5,843 bases of DNA from Alphaproteobacteria bacterium (GCA_017452115.1 JAFTNB010000139.1:1-5843), one strand, 5' to 3'; shown: positions 1 through 5,419, numbered from the stretch's first letter. Translations and numbers: made by a program. Notes: generated by a model not told the origin, from the letters alone.

Positions 1-315
1 AGCTGTTACATATAATAAATCCTGAGGGCTCATAAAAGGTGTCTTGATTCCGGTTTCATCAATAACAAATTTATTAATATCTACGGCTTCTTTTGTCCCT
101 GCATATACAACATCAATACCTTTAGATTTAAGGATTTCACAAACCTCCTGCATATTTGCAGAACTTATACCCATTGAAACAGATGCGGGTCTATCTAAAC
201 CAACAAAATGACTACTTATATATTTAATAAATTCATCTTTATATTTAGTTTTGTCTGTAATGTCACTAATATACACCTCTGTTAAAGGCTCATATGTTTT
301 AACATTGTCACTCAT
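1..315 (-). CDS. Hypothetical protein, 3' end beyond the window (partial)
   Basis: An open frame reads leftward from an ATG at 313-315 to the window edge, giving 105 residues with no stop. It begins MSDNVKTYEP and the visible part ends near SPQDLLYVTA. I do not recognise the family. It looks soluble: there is no signal peptide or membrane segment, and charged stretches alternate with short hydrophobic strands. The part from about residue 60 (VSMGISSANMQEV, then KSKGIDVVYAG) reads like an alpha/beta fold with a helix followed by a buried strand, but this is only a pattern impression. The start is supported by a GAGG-type ribosome binding site about seven bases upstream. That site lies inside the last codons of the preceding gene, which overlaps this one by 8 bases (308-315), so the two are probably translationally coupled and co-transcribed. 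Function is unknown; the protein is incomplete here. Confidence 0.72.
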   Translation of the reverse strand, partial: MSDNVKTYEPLTEVYISDITDKTKYKDEFIKYISSHFVGLDRPASVSMGISSANMQEVCEILKSKGIDVVYAGTKEAVDINKFVIDETGIKTPFMSPQDLLYVTA

Positions 316-622
316 CTCGTCCTCTCATTTTCATAAAAGTTTGAGCATTTATAGCAGGAACAATAATTTCTTGGTGAATTACAACAAACTGATTTTTGAG
401 TACTCTTAATCTGTCATTACAATATTCAAACGATTGTCCATCTGCCATTTGCGATTGAAACCATAGAGGCATACTTAAAACTTCCAATTTAGGCTTATTA
501 TCTTCACCTTTGTGAATATACTTAAAACCAACACCGGTATTATGCATAGCAGATTCATCAAGTATATTAACTTCCCAATTTTTAATATAAGTATTAATAT
601 CGTTTAAAACTTCATTTTGCAT
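308..622 (-). CDS. Hypothetical protein, 104 residues
   Basis: This is a complete small frame from ATG (620-622) to TGA (308-310). A near-perfect Shine-Dalgarno sequence AAAGGAGG lies at 633-640, ten bases upstream of the start, which strongly supports a real gene. The product is soluble and mildly acidic, with no signal peptide or transmembrane segment and one cysteine. Its middle (about residues 45-65) has the run KLEVLSMPLWFQ, and the C-terminal half has a hydrophobic stretch FVVIHQEIIVPAI that looks like a buried strand-helix core. I do not recognise the family and assign no function. Its 3' end overlaps the next leftward gene by 8 bases, so the two form a coupled pair; such tight coupling often joins partners of one complex, but that is inference. 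A promoter is expected in the AT-rich region to its right. Confidence 0.75.
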   Translation of the reverse strand: MQNEVLNDINTYIKNWEVNILDESAMHNTGVGFKYIHKGEDNKPKLEVLSMPLWFQSQMADGQSFEYCNDRLRVLKNQFVVIHQEIIVPAINAQTFMKMRGRDE

Positions 623-632
623 AGTTTTAACT

Positions 633-640
633 CCTCCTTT
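633..640 (-). promoter_or_regulatory. Strong ribosome binding site of the 104-residue gene
   Basis: On the minus strand the bases read AAAGGAGG, nearly the full anti-16S complement, ten bases before the ATG at 622. It is among the strongest ribosome binding sites in the window; the other strong one is the GGAGGAG of mltG. It fixes the start of the upstream gene of the left-hand pair. Confidence 0.75.
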
Positions 641-707
641 ATCTTCTAAGATAAAAACGTTCTAAAACAACCCAATATTTCTTTAAAATATGTTTATTAA
701 AAATACA

Positions 708-713
708 ATTATA
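708..713 (-). promoter_or_regulatory. Candidate -10 box for the leftward gene pair
   Basis: The minus strand reads TATAAT exactly, about 85 bases upstream of the 104-residue gene's start. No good -35 box sits 16-18 bases further upstream; the available hexamers match TTGACA poorly. In sequence this AT-rich a chance TATAAT is common, so this is a candidate only. An alternative pair, TTGTGA at 749-754 with TCTAAA at 726-731 and a 17-base spacer, is also possible. Confidence 0.3.
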
Positions 714-797
714 ATTAAAATTACTTTTAGAATTACAGCCTTTGAATGTCACAATATTTTAACTTTCAAATACCTAGAACCCAACATACCTTAATAT

Positions 798-813
798 TTC
801 TTATATGTAAGAA
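798..813. repeat. Inverted repeat in the divergent intergenic region
   Basis: TTCTTA (798-803) and TAAGAA (808-813) are perfect inverted copies separated by TATG. The arms are short and no T-run directly follows, so it does not look like a terminator. Its position between two divergent genes would suit the operator of a dimeric regulator, but a 6-base AT-rich palindrome can also arise by chance. Confidence 0.35.
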
Positions 814-897
814 TACTATATTATTAATATTTTGTCTAGATTAAAGTTTTATTACATATCAAATACAACACACATTATTACAATAATAAAAAAAATC

Positions 898-925
898 TTG
901 ATTTTTTCATTTTTTTGTCTATTAT
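898..925 (+). promoter_or_regulatory. Candidate promoter of the membrane coiled-coil gene
   Basis: TTGATT at 898-903 and TATTAT at 920-925 are separated by 16 bases and resemble sigma-70 boxes (4/6 and 5/6 matches). They would start a transcript near 932, with a short leader before the ATG at 955 or 958. An overlapping TATAGA at 923-928 is an alternative -10. The surrounding sequence is almost pure A/T, so such matches are cheap. Confidence 0.4.
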
Positions 926-954
926 AGATATATATTCAATCATATTGGGAATTT

Positions 955-1839
955 ATGATGTCAGGAAATAAGCAAATCAAACAATTTGCCTATAAGGCAG
1001 GGCTATTTGCCTTAATTAGCGGCTCCGTTATTATCAATGAACAACTTCTTCTCCATAAATTAGAAAAACAAAACAAAAACTTTAATCTGGAAAAAACAAC
1101 TCTTCAAAATAAAATTTCCGAATTAGAAAAAAGAGAAGAGCGCCGCAGAATAGAAAATGATACATCTTTCCGCTTTTATAAACATCTCCGCGATGGAATT
1201 GATTATAAAGAATTTGAAGCCATTGATACTCTTTCATTCCGCAATACAAAAGAAAATCCTTTTGAACAATACCGTCCTCAAAGATTAACTAAAGAATTGG
1301 TTGAACAAAACGATAGTCTGCTCACTACGCATCAATCATACGATAAATTACTCAATGAACAAGAAAAATATTACCAAGCTATGAACGATAGTAATAGCAT
1401 CACCACTATACTACAAAACGGACAATTATTTTTGCAATCACTACTCAATACCATGAGTCAACACAATCATGAATTAGATGGCCGTCTTATCAAAATTATC
1501 GACAATAGCGATGAAAAAAATGATCGTGAATTTAAAGCACGCTATTTTATGTTTCAAATCAAGACCAAAAATAAAATGTATCCATCCCGATACAAATTAA
1601 AGGAAGATTTTTATCATACAATTTTTCTAAAAAATGTATCTGTTTATCGCAGAACAGCAAAACAATTAACTCAAATTGTTGATTCGTTGGATGCTCAATA
1701 CAAAGATGAAATAAAACAAGATTCGCTTGCTTTTGAATATAACAAAAAACAACGTATTGATTCTCTCCTCAATAGCAAACCCCAACCAATAGTTCTCCCT
1801 AAATTTACTACTCATTCACAATACAATTCTTGGCGTTAG
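955..1839 (+). CDS. Hypothetical membrane-anchored coiled-coil protein, 294 residues
   Basis: I do not recognise this protein. After a short basic N terminus comes one hydrophobic segment, about residues 15-33 (GLFALISGSVIINEQLLL), which would act as an uncleaved signal anchor. Residues 34-66 are rich in Leu, Lys and Glu in heptad-like spacing and end in EKREERRR, which fits a coiled coil. The rest is charged, polar and mostly helical, with no cysteine and a single Trp near the C terminus. Three DSL tripeptides occur at residues 243, 256 and 269, exactly 13 residues apart, with a further DSL at 120. No catalytic motif is visible, so a structural or scaffold role is the best guess. There are two adjacent start codons, 955 and 958; the weak GGGA at 947-950 is better spaced from the second, so the protein may begin MSGNKQ. 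It stands alone on its strand and ends just before a strong terminator. Confidence 0.8.
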   Translation: MMSGNKQIKQFAYKAGLFALISGSVIINEQLLLHKLEKQNKNFNLEKTTLQNKISELEKREERRRIENDTSFRFYKHLRDGIDYKEFEAIDTLSFRNTKENPFEQYRPQRLTKELVEQNDSLLTTHQSYDKLLNEQEKYYQAMNDSNSITTILQNGQLFLQSLLNTMSQHNHELDGRLIKIIDNSDEKNDREFKARYFMFQIKTKNKMYPSRYKLKEDFYHTIFLKNVSVYRRTAKQLTQIVDSLDAQYKDEIKQDSLAFEYNKKQRIDSLLNSKPQPIVLPKFTTHSQYNSWR

Positions 1840-1845
1840 GAACAA

Positions 1846-1878
1846 AAAATGTCACAGATAAAAAATCTGTGACATTTT
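1846..1878. terminator. Bidirectional intrinsic terminator
   Basis: AAAATGTCACAGAT (1846-1859) pairs perfectly with ATCTGTGACATTTT (1865-1878), giving a 14-base stem with a five-base A loop. In the plus direction it ends the 294-residue gene seven bases after its stop. Read on the minus strand it is followed by an uninterrupted run of six T residues (1844-1849), so it also stops leftward transcription. The minus-strand T-run is the better one, which implies that transcription does arrive from the right, from mltG or the small ORF at 1893-2108. Confidence 0.85.
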
Positions 1879-1892
1879 CAATTTAGCCTATT

Positions 1893-2108
1893 TTACTTGC
1901 TGAATTTACCATCAACCTTACTACCTCTCACCCCTCTACGATTATATTGCTTTTTTCCGTTTCCTTGGATTGCCCGAATTTTCATTCTTTTTTCAGCCAA
2001 TTCCCTTTTCACAGCAAAAGCAGGTTGCTGATTTAACAGCTTAACCGGCACAGTAAAGCGTAAGCTTTCAGCAATAAACGCTATACGTAATAATAATGAA
2101 TTTAACAT
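1893..2108 (-). CDS. Doubtful small basic protein, 71 residues
   Basis: An ATG-to-TAA frame gives a 71-residue product with a moderately hydrophobic first third (MLNSLLLRIAFIAES) and a strongly basic tail (KKQYNRRGVRGSK). I recognise no family. In favour: it ends 15 bases before a terminator that works in its direction, and the stretch is less AT-rich than the spacers around it. Against: there is no purine-rich ribosome binding site before the ATG, it uses codons such as CGG and GGG that its neighbours largely avoid, and the start lies inside an 11-base direct repeat. The minus strand also has several short self-complementary stretches (for example GCTG..CAGC and CAGCAA..TTGCTG), so an untranslated RNA or a decayed gene remnant is equally possible. 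Confidence 0.35.
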   Translation of the reverse strand: MLNSLLLRIAFIAESLRFTVPVKLLNQQPAFAVKRELAEKRMKIRAIQGNGKKQYNRRGVRGSKVDGKFSK

Positions 2109-2135
2109 AACTAAAAATTTTTTAAATTTAACATA
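2099..2135. repeat. 11-base direct repeat at the small-ORF start
   Basis: AATTTAACATA occurs at 2099-2109 and again at 2125-2135, 26 bases apart. The first copy contains the start codon of the 71-residue frame on the minus strand. The second copy holds another ATG that is followed by a stop after a few codons. The repeat is all but pure A/T and could be chance or a slippage or duplication product. Confidence 0.4.
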
Positions 2136-2171
2136 CTAATTATCTCATAATATTAATATACACTTTCATAC

Positions 2172-2190
2172 AAAAAAATCAATAATGATT
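2172..2190 (-). terminator. Weak possible terminator after mltG
   Basis: On the minus strand, five bases after the mltG stop codon, AATCA and TGATT form a five-base stem with a four-base loop, followed by seven T residues (2172-2178). The T-run is good but the stem is short with a single G-C pair, so termination would be leaky. Leftward readthrough could then be caught at 1846-1878. Confidence 0.3.
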
Positions 2191-2194
2191 AATA

Positions 2195-3145
2195 TTACTT
2201 TTTATTTTTCTTCCACTTACGTACATTATTATTATGTTCGTTTAGATTTGTCGCAAAATTATGCCCCCCATCTCCGCTTGCCACAAAATAAATAAAATCA
2301 CTTTTTTCCGGATGCGCTGCCGCTTCTAAAGATTCTCTCCCCGGATTACAAATTGGAGCTGGTGGAAGTCCATAATATTTATAAGTATTAAACGGATTAT
2401 CTATTTTCAAATCTTTACGTGTTAGCAGCCGTCCCAATTCTTGTTTACCTTGAGTTAAAGCATAAATAACTGTAGGATCAGTTTGTAATTTCATTCCTTT
2501 TTTCAAACGATTCACAAACACTGAAGCAACTAATCCTCGTTCTTCAGATATTCCGGTTTCTTTTTCCACAATAGAAGCCAACACCAACAAATCTTCTTTT
2601 CTCTTAAGCGGAAGCTCATCTTCTCTTGTGCTCCATACTTCATCTAAAGTATTTTGCATTGCTTTTTTTGCTTGCAGAACTATACTATTGCGACTATCAC
2701 CTCGCACAAAACTGTAAGTTTCCGGTAATAACTCTCCTTCTTTCACTTCTACCGTAATTTCATCGCTCAACAACGGTTCAGACATAATTAATTCCAATAT
2801 CTGAATTGTTGTTAATCCTTCAGGTAAAGTAATTCGGCGATAAAAAATATCCCCATCTGCAATTTTTTGCATTACCTCCACCAAACTCATATTCGGTGCA
2901 AAAACATACTCTCCCGCCTTTAATTTTTTATCTAATCCGTTAAAACGACCAATAAAACGAAATAATTGAGGATATTGAATAATTCCTGCCTCTTTTAACT
3001 TATTAGCAACCGTCATCAGATTAGCCCCGCGCGGTATTAAAACTTCACGTTCTGTTTCATAATTTCCGGATTTCGTTGCCAAATCAAAGAGAATAAACAT
3101 TACTCCTATAATTAACAAAAAACATAGAAATAATATTTTTTTCAT
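2195..3145 (-). CDS. mltG: Endolytic murein transglycosylase MltG (YceG family)
   Basis: MltG is an inner-membrane lytic transglycosylase that cleaves nascent glycan strands inside the chain, releasing them from the synthesis machinery and forming a 1,6-anhydro end. The 316-residue product is close to the usual family length. Residues 4-21 form a single N-terminal membrane anchor, followed by a LysM-like region (about 30-100, with PRGANLMTVANKL) and the YceG catalytic domain (about 105-310). The family signature LASIVEKETG lies at 189-198; one of Glu194/Glu196 corresponds to the catalytic glutamate (Glu218 in the E. coli enzyme). It is followed by ASVFVNRL, the highly conserved LQTDPTVIYAL, and later YYGLPPAPICNPG and the C-terminal YFVASGDGGH. 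The ATG at 3143-3145 has an excellent GGAGGAG site at 3154-3160. It lies downstream of fabF on the same strand, with a hairpin between them, in the order typical of alphaproteobacteria. The usual next genes (yicC, gmk) are absent here. Confidence 0.97.
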   Translation of the reverse strand: MKKILFLCFLLIIGVMFILFDLATKSGNYETEREVLIPRGANLMTVANKLKEAGIIQYPQLFRFIGRFNGLDKKLKAGEYVFAPNMSLVEVMQKIADGDIFYRRITLPEGLTTIQILELIMSEPLLSDEITVEVKEGELLPETYSFVRGDSRNSIVLQAKKAMQNTLDEVWSTREDELPLKRKEDLLVLASIVEKETGISEERGLVASVFVNRLKKGMKLQTDPTVIYALTQGKQELGRLLTRKDLKIDNPFNTYKYYGLPPAPICNPGRESLEAAAHPEKSDFIYFVASGDGGHNFATNLNEHNNNVRKWKKNKK

Positions 3146-3170
3146 CTAAGAATCTCCTCCAATAACAAAC

Positions 3171-3220
3171 AAAAAGAGCGGAAACTTTACCGAAAAAACG
3201 GAAATTGTTTTCGCTCTTTT
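3171..3220. terminator. Long hairpin terminator between fabF and mltG
   Basis: AAAAGAGCG (3172-3180) pairs with CGCTCTTTT (3212-3220). Pairing continues inward through further A-T and G-T pairs to an inner CCG/CGG stem (3190-3192 with 3199-3201) closed by an A6 loop. On the minus strand the stem ends in TTTTT followed by GTTTG, so it should act as an intrinsic terminator 18 bases after the fabF stop. Because mltG starts only 26 bases further on, the hairpin may reduce rather than abolish transcription of mltG, or protect the fabF message from 3' decay. Confidence 0.75.
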
Positions 3221-3238
3221 ATACTATATTACTTATGC

Positions 3239-4513
3239 CTATTCGTATTTTTTCAAAATCAGCGAAGAGTTTGTTCCGCCAAATCCAAATGAATTAGACA
3301 TAGCGGCTTTGATTTCACGTTTTTTCGGTTTAAGCGGAACCAAGTCAAAATCAGCTAATTCATCTGCCGGATTATCCAAGTTGAGTGTTGGCGGACAAGT
3401 TTGTTCATTAATCGCTTTAATAGTATAAACCGCTTCAACTGCTCCAGCTGCACCAAGCAAATGTCCTACCGCAGATTTAGTAGAAGACATTGAAACTTTT
3501 TTTACACCTTCATCACCAAACAAACGCTTAACCGCTAAAGCCTCACCAACATCTCCGGCAGGAGTAGAAGTACCATGAGCATTAATATAACCGATGTCAG
3601 ACAATTCAACTCCATTTTCTTTTGCATGATCCGCAGCCATCTTCATAGCACGATATGCACCATCTCCGGACGGAGCCGTAATATGATAAGCATCACCGCT
3701 CATACCATACCCAACAACCTCGGCATAAATTTTTGCACCACGAACTTTTGCATGTTCTAATTCTTCCAATACCAGAGCCCCAGCTCCTTCTCCCATCACA
3801 AAACCACTGCGATTCTTATCCCAAGGACGAGAAGCTTTTTCTGGAGTATCATTAAATTCAGCCGTAATAGCTTTCATTCTGGCAAAACCGGACAATCCTA
3901 ATACATTTACTGCAGATTCGGCTCCACCTGCCAACATCATATCAGCATCACCACGCGCAATCATTGCCGCAGCATCACCGATTGCATGTGTACCGGTAGA
4001 ACAAGCAGTAACACAAGCATGATTTGGACCTTTTAATCCATGTTTTATCGAAAGATTACCTGATACCAGATTAATTAAACAAGAAGGAATAAAGAAAGGA
4101 GAAATCTTCTTGATACCATTTTCATGGAAAGAAATAGAATTATCATAAATAACTTGCAAACCGCCGATTCCGGAGCCCATCATCACTCCAAAACGATTTT
4201 TATCTTCTTCTGTTGCTGTTTCAACATCCCAACCTGCATCTTTGATTGCATCATCGCCGGCAGCCATACCATATAAAATAAACTTATCATTTTTCTTCTG
4301 GTCTTTGGGAGCCATTACCGTATCAGGATTAAACTCTGTTTCACCTTCACCCCATGGAACTTGTCCGGCAATAGCTACAGGGATATCTTTCAAATCAATA
4401 TTCTCAATTTTTTTAATCCCTGATTTTCCTTCCATAAGACATTTCCAGTTATGTTCAACACCTCTGCCCAAAGGAGAAAGCACCCCCAAACCGGTAACAA
4501 CAACTCTTCTCAT
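3239..4513 (-). CDS. fabF: Beta-ketoacyl-ACP synthase II (FabF)
   Basis: FabF catalyses the decarboxylative Claisen condensation of malonyl-ACP with acyl-ACP, extending fatty-acid chains by two carbons in the cytoplasm. The product has 424 residues, slightly longer than E. coli FabF. All thiolase-fold active-site parts are present: the nucleophile Cys171 in the motif ACVTACSTG, His313 in NAHGTSTPAGD, Lys346 and His351 in STKSAVGHLLGAAGAVE, and the glycine-rich FGFGGTN at 409-415 with the acyl-pocket gatekeeper Phe411. The N terminus RRVVVTGLGVLSPLG is typical. The insertion around 100-105 and the distinctive PWDKNRSGFVMGEGAG segment also match FabF rather than FabB, and FabH is excluded by the Cys-His-His triad. 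The ATG at 4511-4513 has a GAGG site seven bases upstream. It follows acpP, its substrate carrier, with an attenuating hairpin in the 119-base gap. Confidence 0.98.
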   Translation of the reverse strand: MRRVVVTGLGVLSPLGRGVEHNWKCLMEGKSGIKKIENIDLKDIPVAIAGQVPWGEGETEFNPDTVMAPKDQKKNDKFILYGMAAGDDAIKDAGWDVETATEEDKNRFGVMMGSGIGGLQVIYDNSISFHENGIKKISPFFIPSCLINLVSGNLSIKHGLKGPNHACVTACSTGTHAIGDAAAMIARGDADMMLAGGAESAVNVLGLSGFARMKAITAEFNDTPEKASRPWDKNRSGFVMGEGAGALVLEELEHAKVRGAKIYAEVVGYGMSGDAYHITAPSGDGAYRAMKMAADHAKENGVELSDIGYINAHGTSTPAGDVGEALAVKRLFGDEGVKKVSMSSTKSAVGHLLGAAGAVEAVYTIKAINEQTCPPTLNLDNPADELADFDLVPLKPKKREIKAAMSNSFGFGGTNSSLILKKYE

Positions 4514-4574
4514 TAAAAAACCTCATAAAAAGTTACAAATATACAGCATAACATATGCAAACTTCATTTCTTAT

Positions 4575-4609
4575 ATGAAAAAACTCGCCATAAGTCAAGC
4601 GAGTTTCAT
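4575..4609 (-). terminator. Intrinsic terminator or attenuator between acpP and fabF
   Basis: AAACTCGC (4581-4588) pairs with GCGAGTTT (4599-4606) around a ten-base loop. On the minus strand the GC-rich stem runs into six T residues (4578-4583) directly after GCGAG, the classic intrinsic terminator form. An alternative fold pairs ATGAAA (4575-4580) with TTTCAT (4604-4609) with AAA bulged out. It begins about 24 bases after the acpP stop, in the right place to end a monocistronic acpP message while letting a fraction of polymerases continue into fabF. No separate good fabF promoter was seen in the remaining 60 or so bases. Confidence 0.75.
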
Positions 4610-4632
4610 CAATTGTACAAGTCACAAAAGAC

Positions 4633-4866
4633 TTACGCATTTTTAGAAAGATAGTCAATAGCATCTTTAACAGTAAGAATTTTTTCAGCAGCTTCATCCG
4701 GAATTTCAACACCGAATTCTTCTTCGAAAGCCATAACCAATTCTACTGTATCCAAACTATCTGCGCCCAAATCGTCAATGAATCTGGCGTTATCTGTTAC
4801 TTTAGATTCTTCAACACCAAGGTGTTCTGCAACAATTTTTTTAACGCGATTAGCTGTATCAGTCAT
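4633..4866 (-). CDS. acpP: Acyl carrier protein AcpP
   Basis: AcpP carries fatty-acyl intermediates on a 4'-phosphopantetheine arm through every step of type II fatty-acid synthesis. It also supplies acyl groups for phospholipids and lipid A. The product has 77 residues, the standard length, and is strongly acidic as expected. The prosthetic-group site is Ser37 in [12 protein letters not shown], preceded by the FIDDLG helix-1/loop motif; helix II (38-50) carries the acidic face (Glu42, Glu48, Glu49, Glu50) that docks partner enzymes. The C-terminal [20 protein letters not shown] is likewise typical. The ATG at 4864-4866 has a GAGG site at 4875-4878 with an eight-base spacer. It heads the acpP-fabF-mltG block; fabG and fabD, often just upstream in relatives, are not here. 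A terminator-like hairpin follows it, consistent with far higher expression than fabF. Confidence 0.98.
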   Translation of the reverse strand: MTDTANRVKKIVAEHLGVEESKVTDNARFIDDLGADSLDTVELVMAFEEEFGVEIPDEAAEKILTVKDAIDYLSKNA

Positions 4867-4919
4867 ATGATAAACCTCAATAAAAGATTAAAACAAAATT
4901 TATTCAGACCACACGGCCT

Positions 4920-4949
4920 GTGATAGAGTTGTTAGCACAAATTTATCAA
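4920..4949 (-). promoter_or_regulatory. Candidate acpP promoter
   Basis: On the minus strand TTGATA (4944-4949) and TATCAC (4920-4925) are spaced by 18 bases and match the sigma-70 boxes at 5/6 and 4/6 positions. A start near 4913 would leave a leader of about 45 bases before the acpP ATG. A second candidate uses TTGCCA at 4953-4958 with TAACAA at 4929-4934. The choice cannot be settled by eye, but some promoter must lie here because the next upstream gene ends at a terminator. Confidence 0.4.
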
Positions 4950-5010
4950 ACTTGGCAAGCATTATTTTTTTCGTCTGTTTATTTTACTCTCTATATTTTT
5001 CTTACAACGC

Positions 5011-5033
5011 TTGATTTTGCTTGATTTTGCTTG
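5011..5033. repeat. Tandem 10-base repeat
   Basis: TTGATTTTGC occurs twice back to back (5011-5020, 5021-5030) and is followed by a partial third copy TTG. It lies in the spacer between rpmJ and acpP, upstream of the acpP promoter candidates, and directly abuts a near-consensus DnaA box. Confidence 0.75.
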
Positions 5034-5060
5034 TGGATTAAATATAAAAACTTATCAACA
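5032..5060. promoter_or_regulatory. Two near-consensus DnaA boxes
   Basis: TGTGGATTA at 5032-5040 (TAATCCACA on the minus strand) and TTATCAACA at 5052-5060 each differ by one base from the DnaA box TTATCCACA. They lie in opposite orientations 11 bases apart, next to a tandem AT-rich 10-base repeat. This could be a DnaA-responsive control element for acpP or an origin-like fragment. Single-mismatch 9-mers do occur by chance, so this is tentative. Confidence 0.35.
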
Positions 5061-5087
5061 ATTTCTCCATAAAAATATACAGACCAC

Positions 5088-5121
5088 AAAAAAGTGCCAA
5101 GCAAATAACTGGCACTTTTTT
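5088..5121. terminator. Terminator of rpmJ
   Basis: AAAAAAGTGCCA (5088-5099) pairs perfectly with TGGCACTTTTTT (5110-5121) around a ten-base loop. On the minus strand the GC-rich stem is followed by six T residues, about 29 bases after the rpmJ stop codon. The hairpin is symmetric, so it could also stop plus-strand transcription. It separates rpmJ from the acpP unit. Confidence 0.85.
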
Positions 5122-5149
5122 AATAAGTCTTAACAAAACACAACAAAAA

Positions 5150-5275
5150 TTAACCCTGACGAACTTTCATTTTAGGATTTTTCTTGTTAATAACATACAA
5201 ACGTCCTTTACGACGAACAACGATACAATTTCCGTCGCGAACTTTTTTAGACTTCAAAGAACTGCAAACTTTCAT
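5150..5275 (-). CDS. rpmJ: 50S ribosomal protein L36
   Basis: L36 is the smallest protein of the large ribosomal subunit and binds 23S rRNA. The minus-strand frame from ATG (5273-5275) to TAA (5150-5152) encodes 41 residues, beginning [17 protein letters not shown] and ending KMKVRQG. It is very basic, and its core [17 protein letters not shown] matches the 41-residue L36 form typical of alphaproteobacteria rather than the 37-38-residue zinc-ribbon form. Only two cysteines are present (Cys4 and Cys17), and the C-terminal Cys/His ligands are missing, so no complete zinc site is expected. An AAGGAAA ribosome binding site lies five bases upstream. It has its own promoter (5306-5334) and terminator (5088-5121), so it is monocistronic and outside the main ribosomal-protein operons. 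Confidence 0.95.
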   Translation of the reverse strand: MKVCSSLKSKKVRDGNCIVVRRKGRLYVINKKNPKMKVRQG

Positions 5276-5305
5276 TTTTATTTCCTTTTTTCTTAATTTG
5301 CTCGC

Positions 5306-5334
5306 AACTTATGTCATTTCTCCGGCTTTGTCAA
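5306..5334 (-). promoter_or_regulatory. Promoter of rpmJ
   Basis: On the minus strand a perfect TTGACA lies at 5329-5334, followed after 17 bases by TAAGTT at 5306-5311 (weak -10). CATAAG, two bases nearer, is an alternative -10. A start around 5299 gives a leader of about 24 bases before the L36 ATG, which is consistent with a short constitutive transcript. Confidence 0.6.
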
Positions 5335-5364
5335 CCAAAATTTTACAAATAATTAAAAAAGATT

Positions 5365-5393
5365 TTGCATATCAAATAAAAATCCCCTATACT
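5365..5393 (+). promoter_or_regulatory. Promoter of the exported-protein gene
   Basis: TTGCAT at 5365-5370 and TATACT at 5388-5393 are separated by exactly 17 bases; the -10 box matches consensus at five of six positions. Transcription would start near 5400, leaving a leader of about 20 bases that contains the AAGGAA ribosome binding site. It is divergent from the rpmJ promoter about 30 bases to the left. Confidence 0.6.
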
Positions 5394-5419
5394 CTGCACA
5401 AATTAACAAGGAATAGATA

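Larger units (their letters stand above)
623..954. other. AT-rich divergent intergenic region without a gene
   Basis: This 332-base stretch lies between genes that point away from each other, and no frame in it looks coding. It holds the ribosome binding site of the leftward gene at its left end, a perfect TATAAT on the minus strand at 708-713, a 6+6 inverted repeat at 798-813, a poly-A/T tract near 889-917 and a candidate rightward promoter at 898-925. The base composition is markedly more AT-rich than the flanking genes. It should therefore carry the promoters of both flanking units. No tRNA-like or other structured RNA was seen. Confidence 0.7.

Noticed and set aside
745..1878. Shared 9-mer AATGTCACA in the intergenic region (near 745) and in the 1846-1878 stem
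   Set aside because: It is a single short match with no extension and different structural settings, so probably chance.
3575..3760. Plus-strand frame of 61 codons inside fabF
   Set aside because: It lies fully antisense to the well-supported fabF gene, has no family resemblance, and its codon pattern is the complement of fabF.
4242..4646. Plus-strand frame of 134 codons across the fabF 5' end and acpP gap
   Set aside because: It is antisense to fabF, runs through the terminator hairpin and into the acpP 3' end, and its product looks like a reverse-complement artefact.
5011..5060. Chromosomal replication origin
   Set aside because: There are only two imperfect DnaA boxes, no larger cluster, no long unwinding element and no dnaA, gidA or similar neighbour, so only a small regulatory element is kept.
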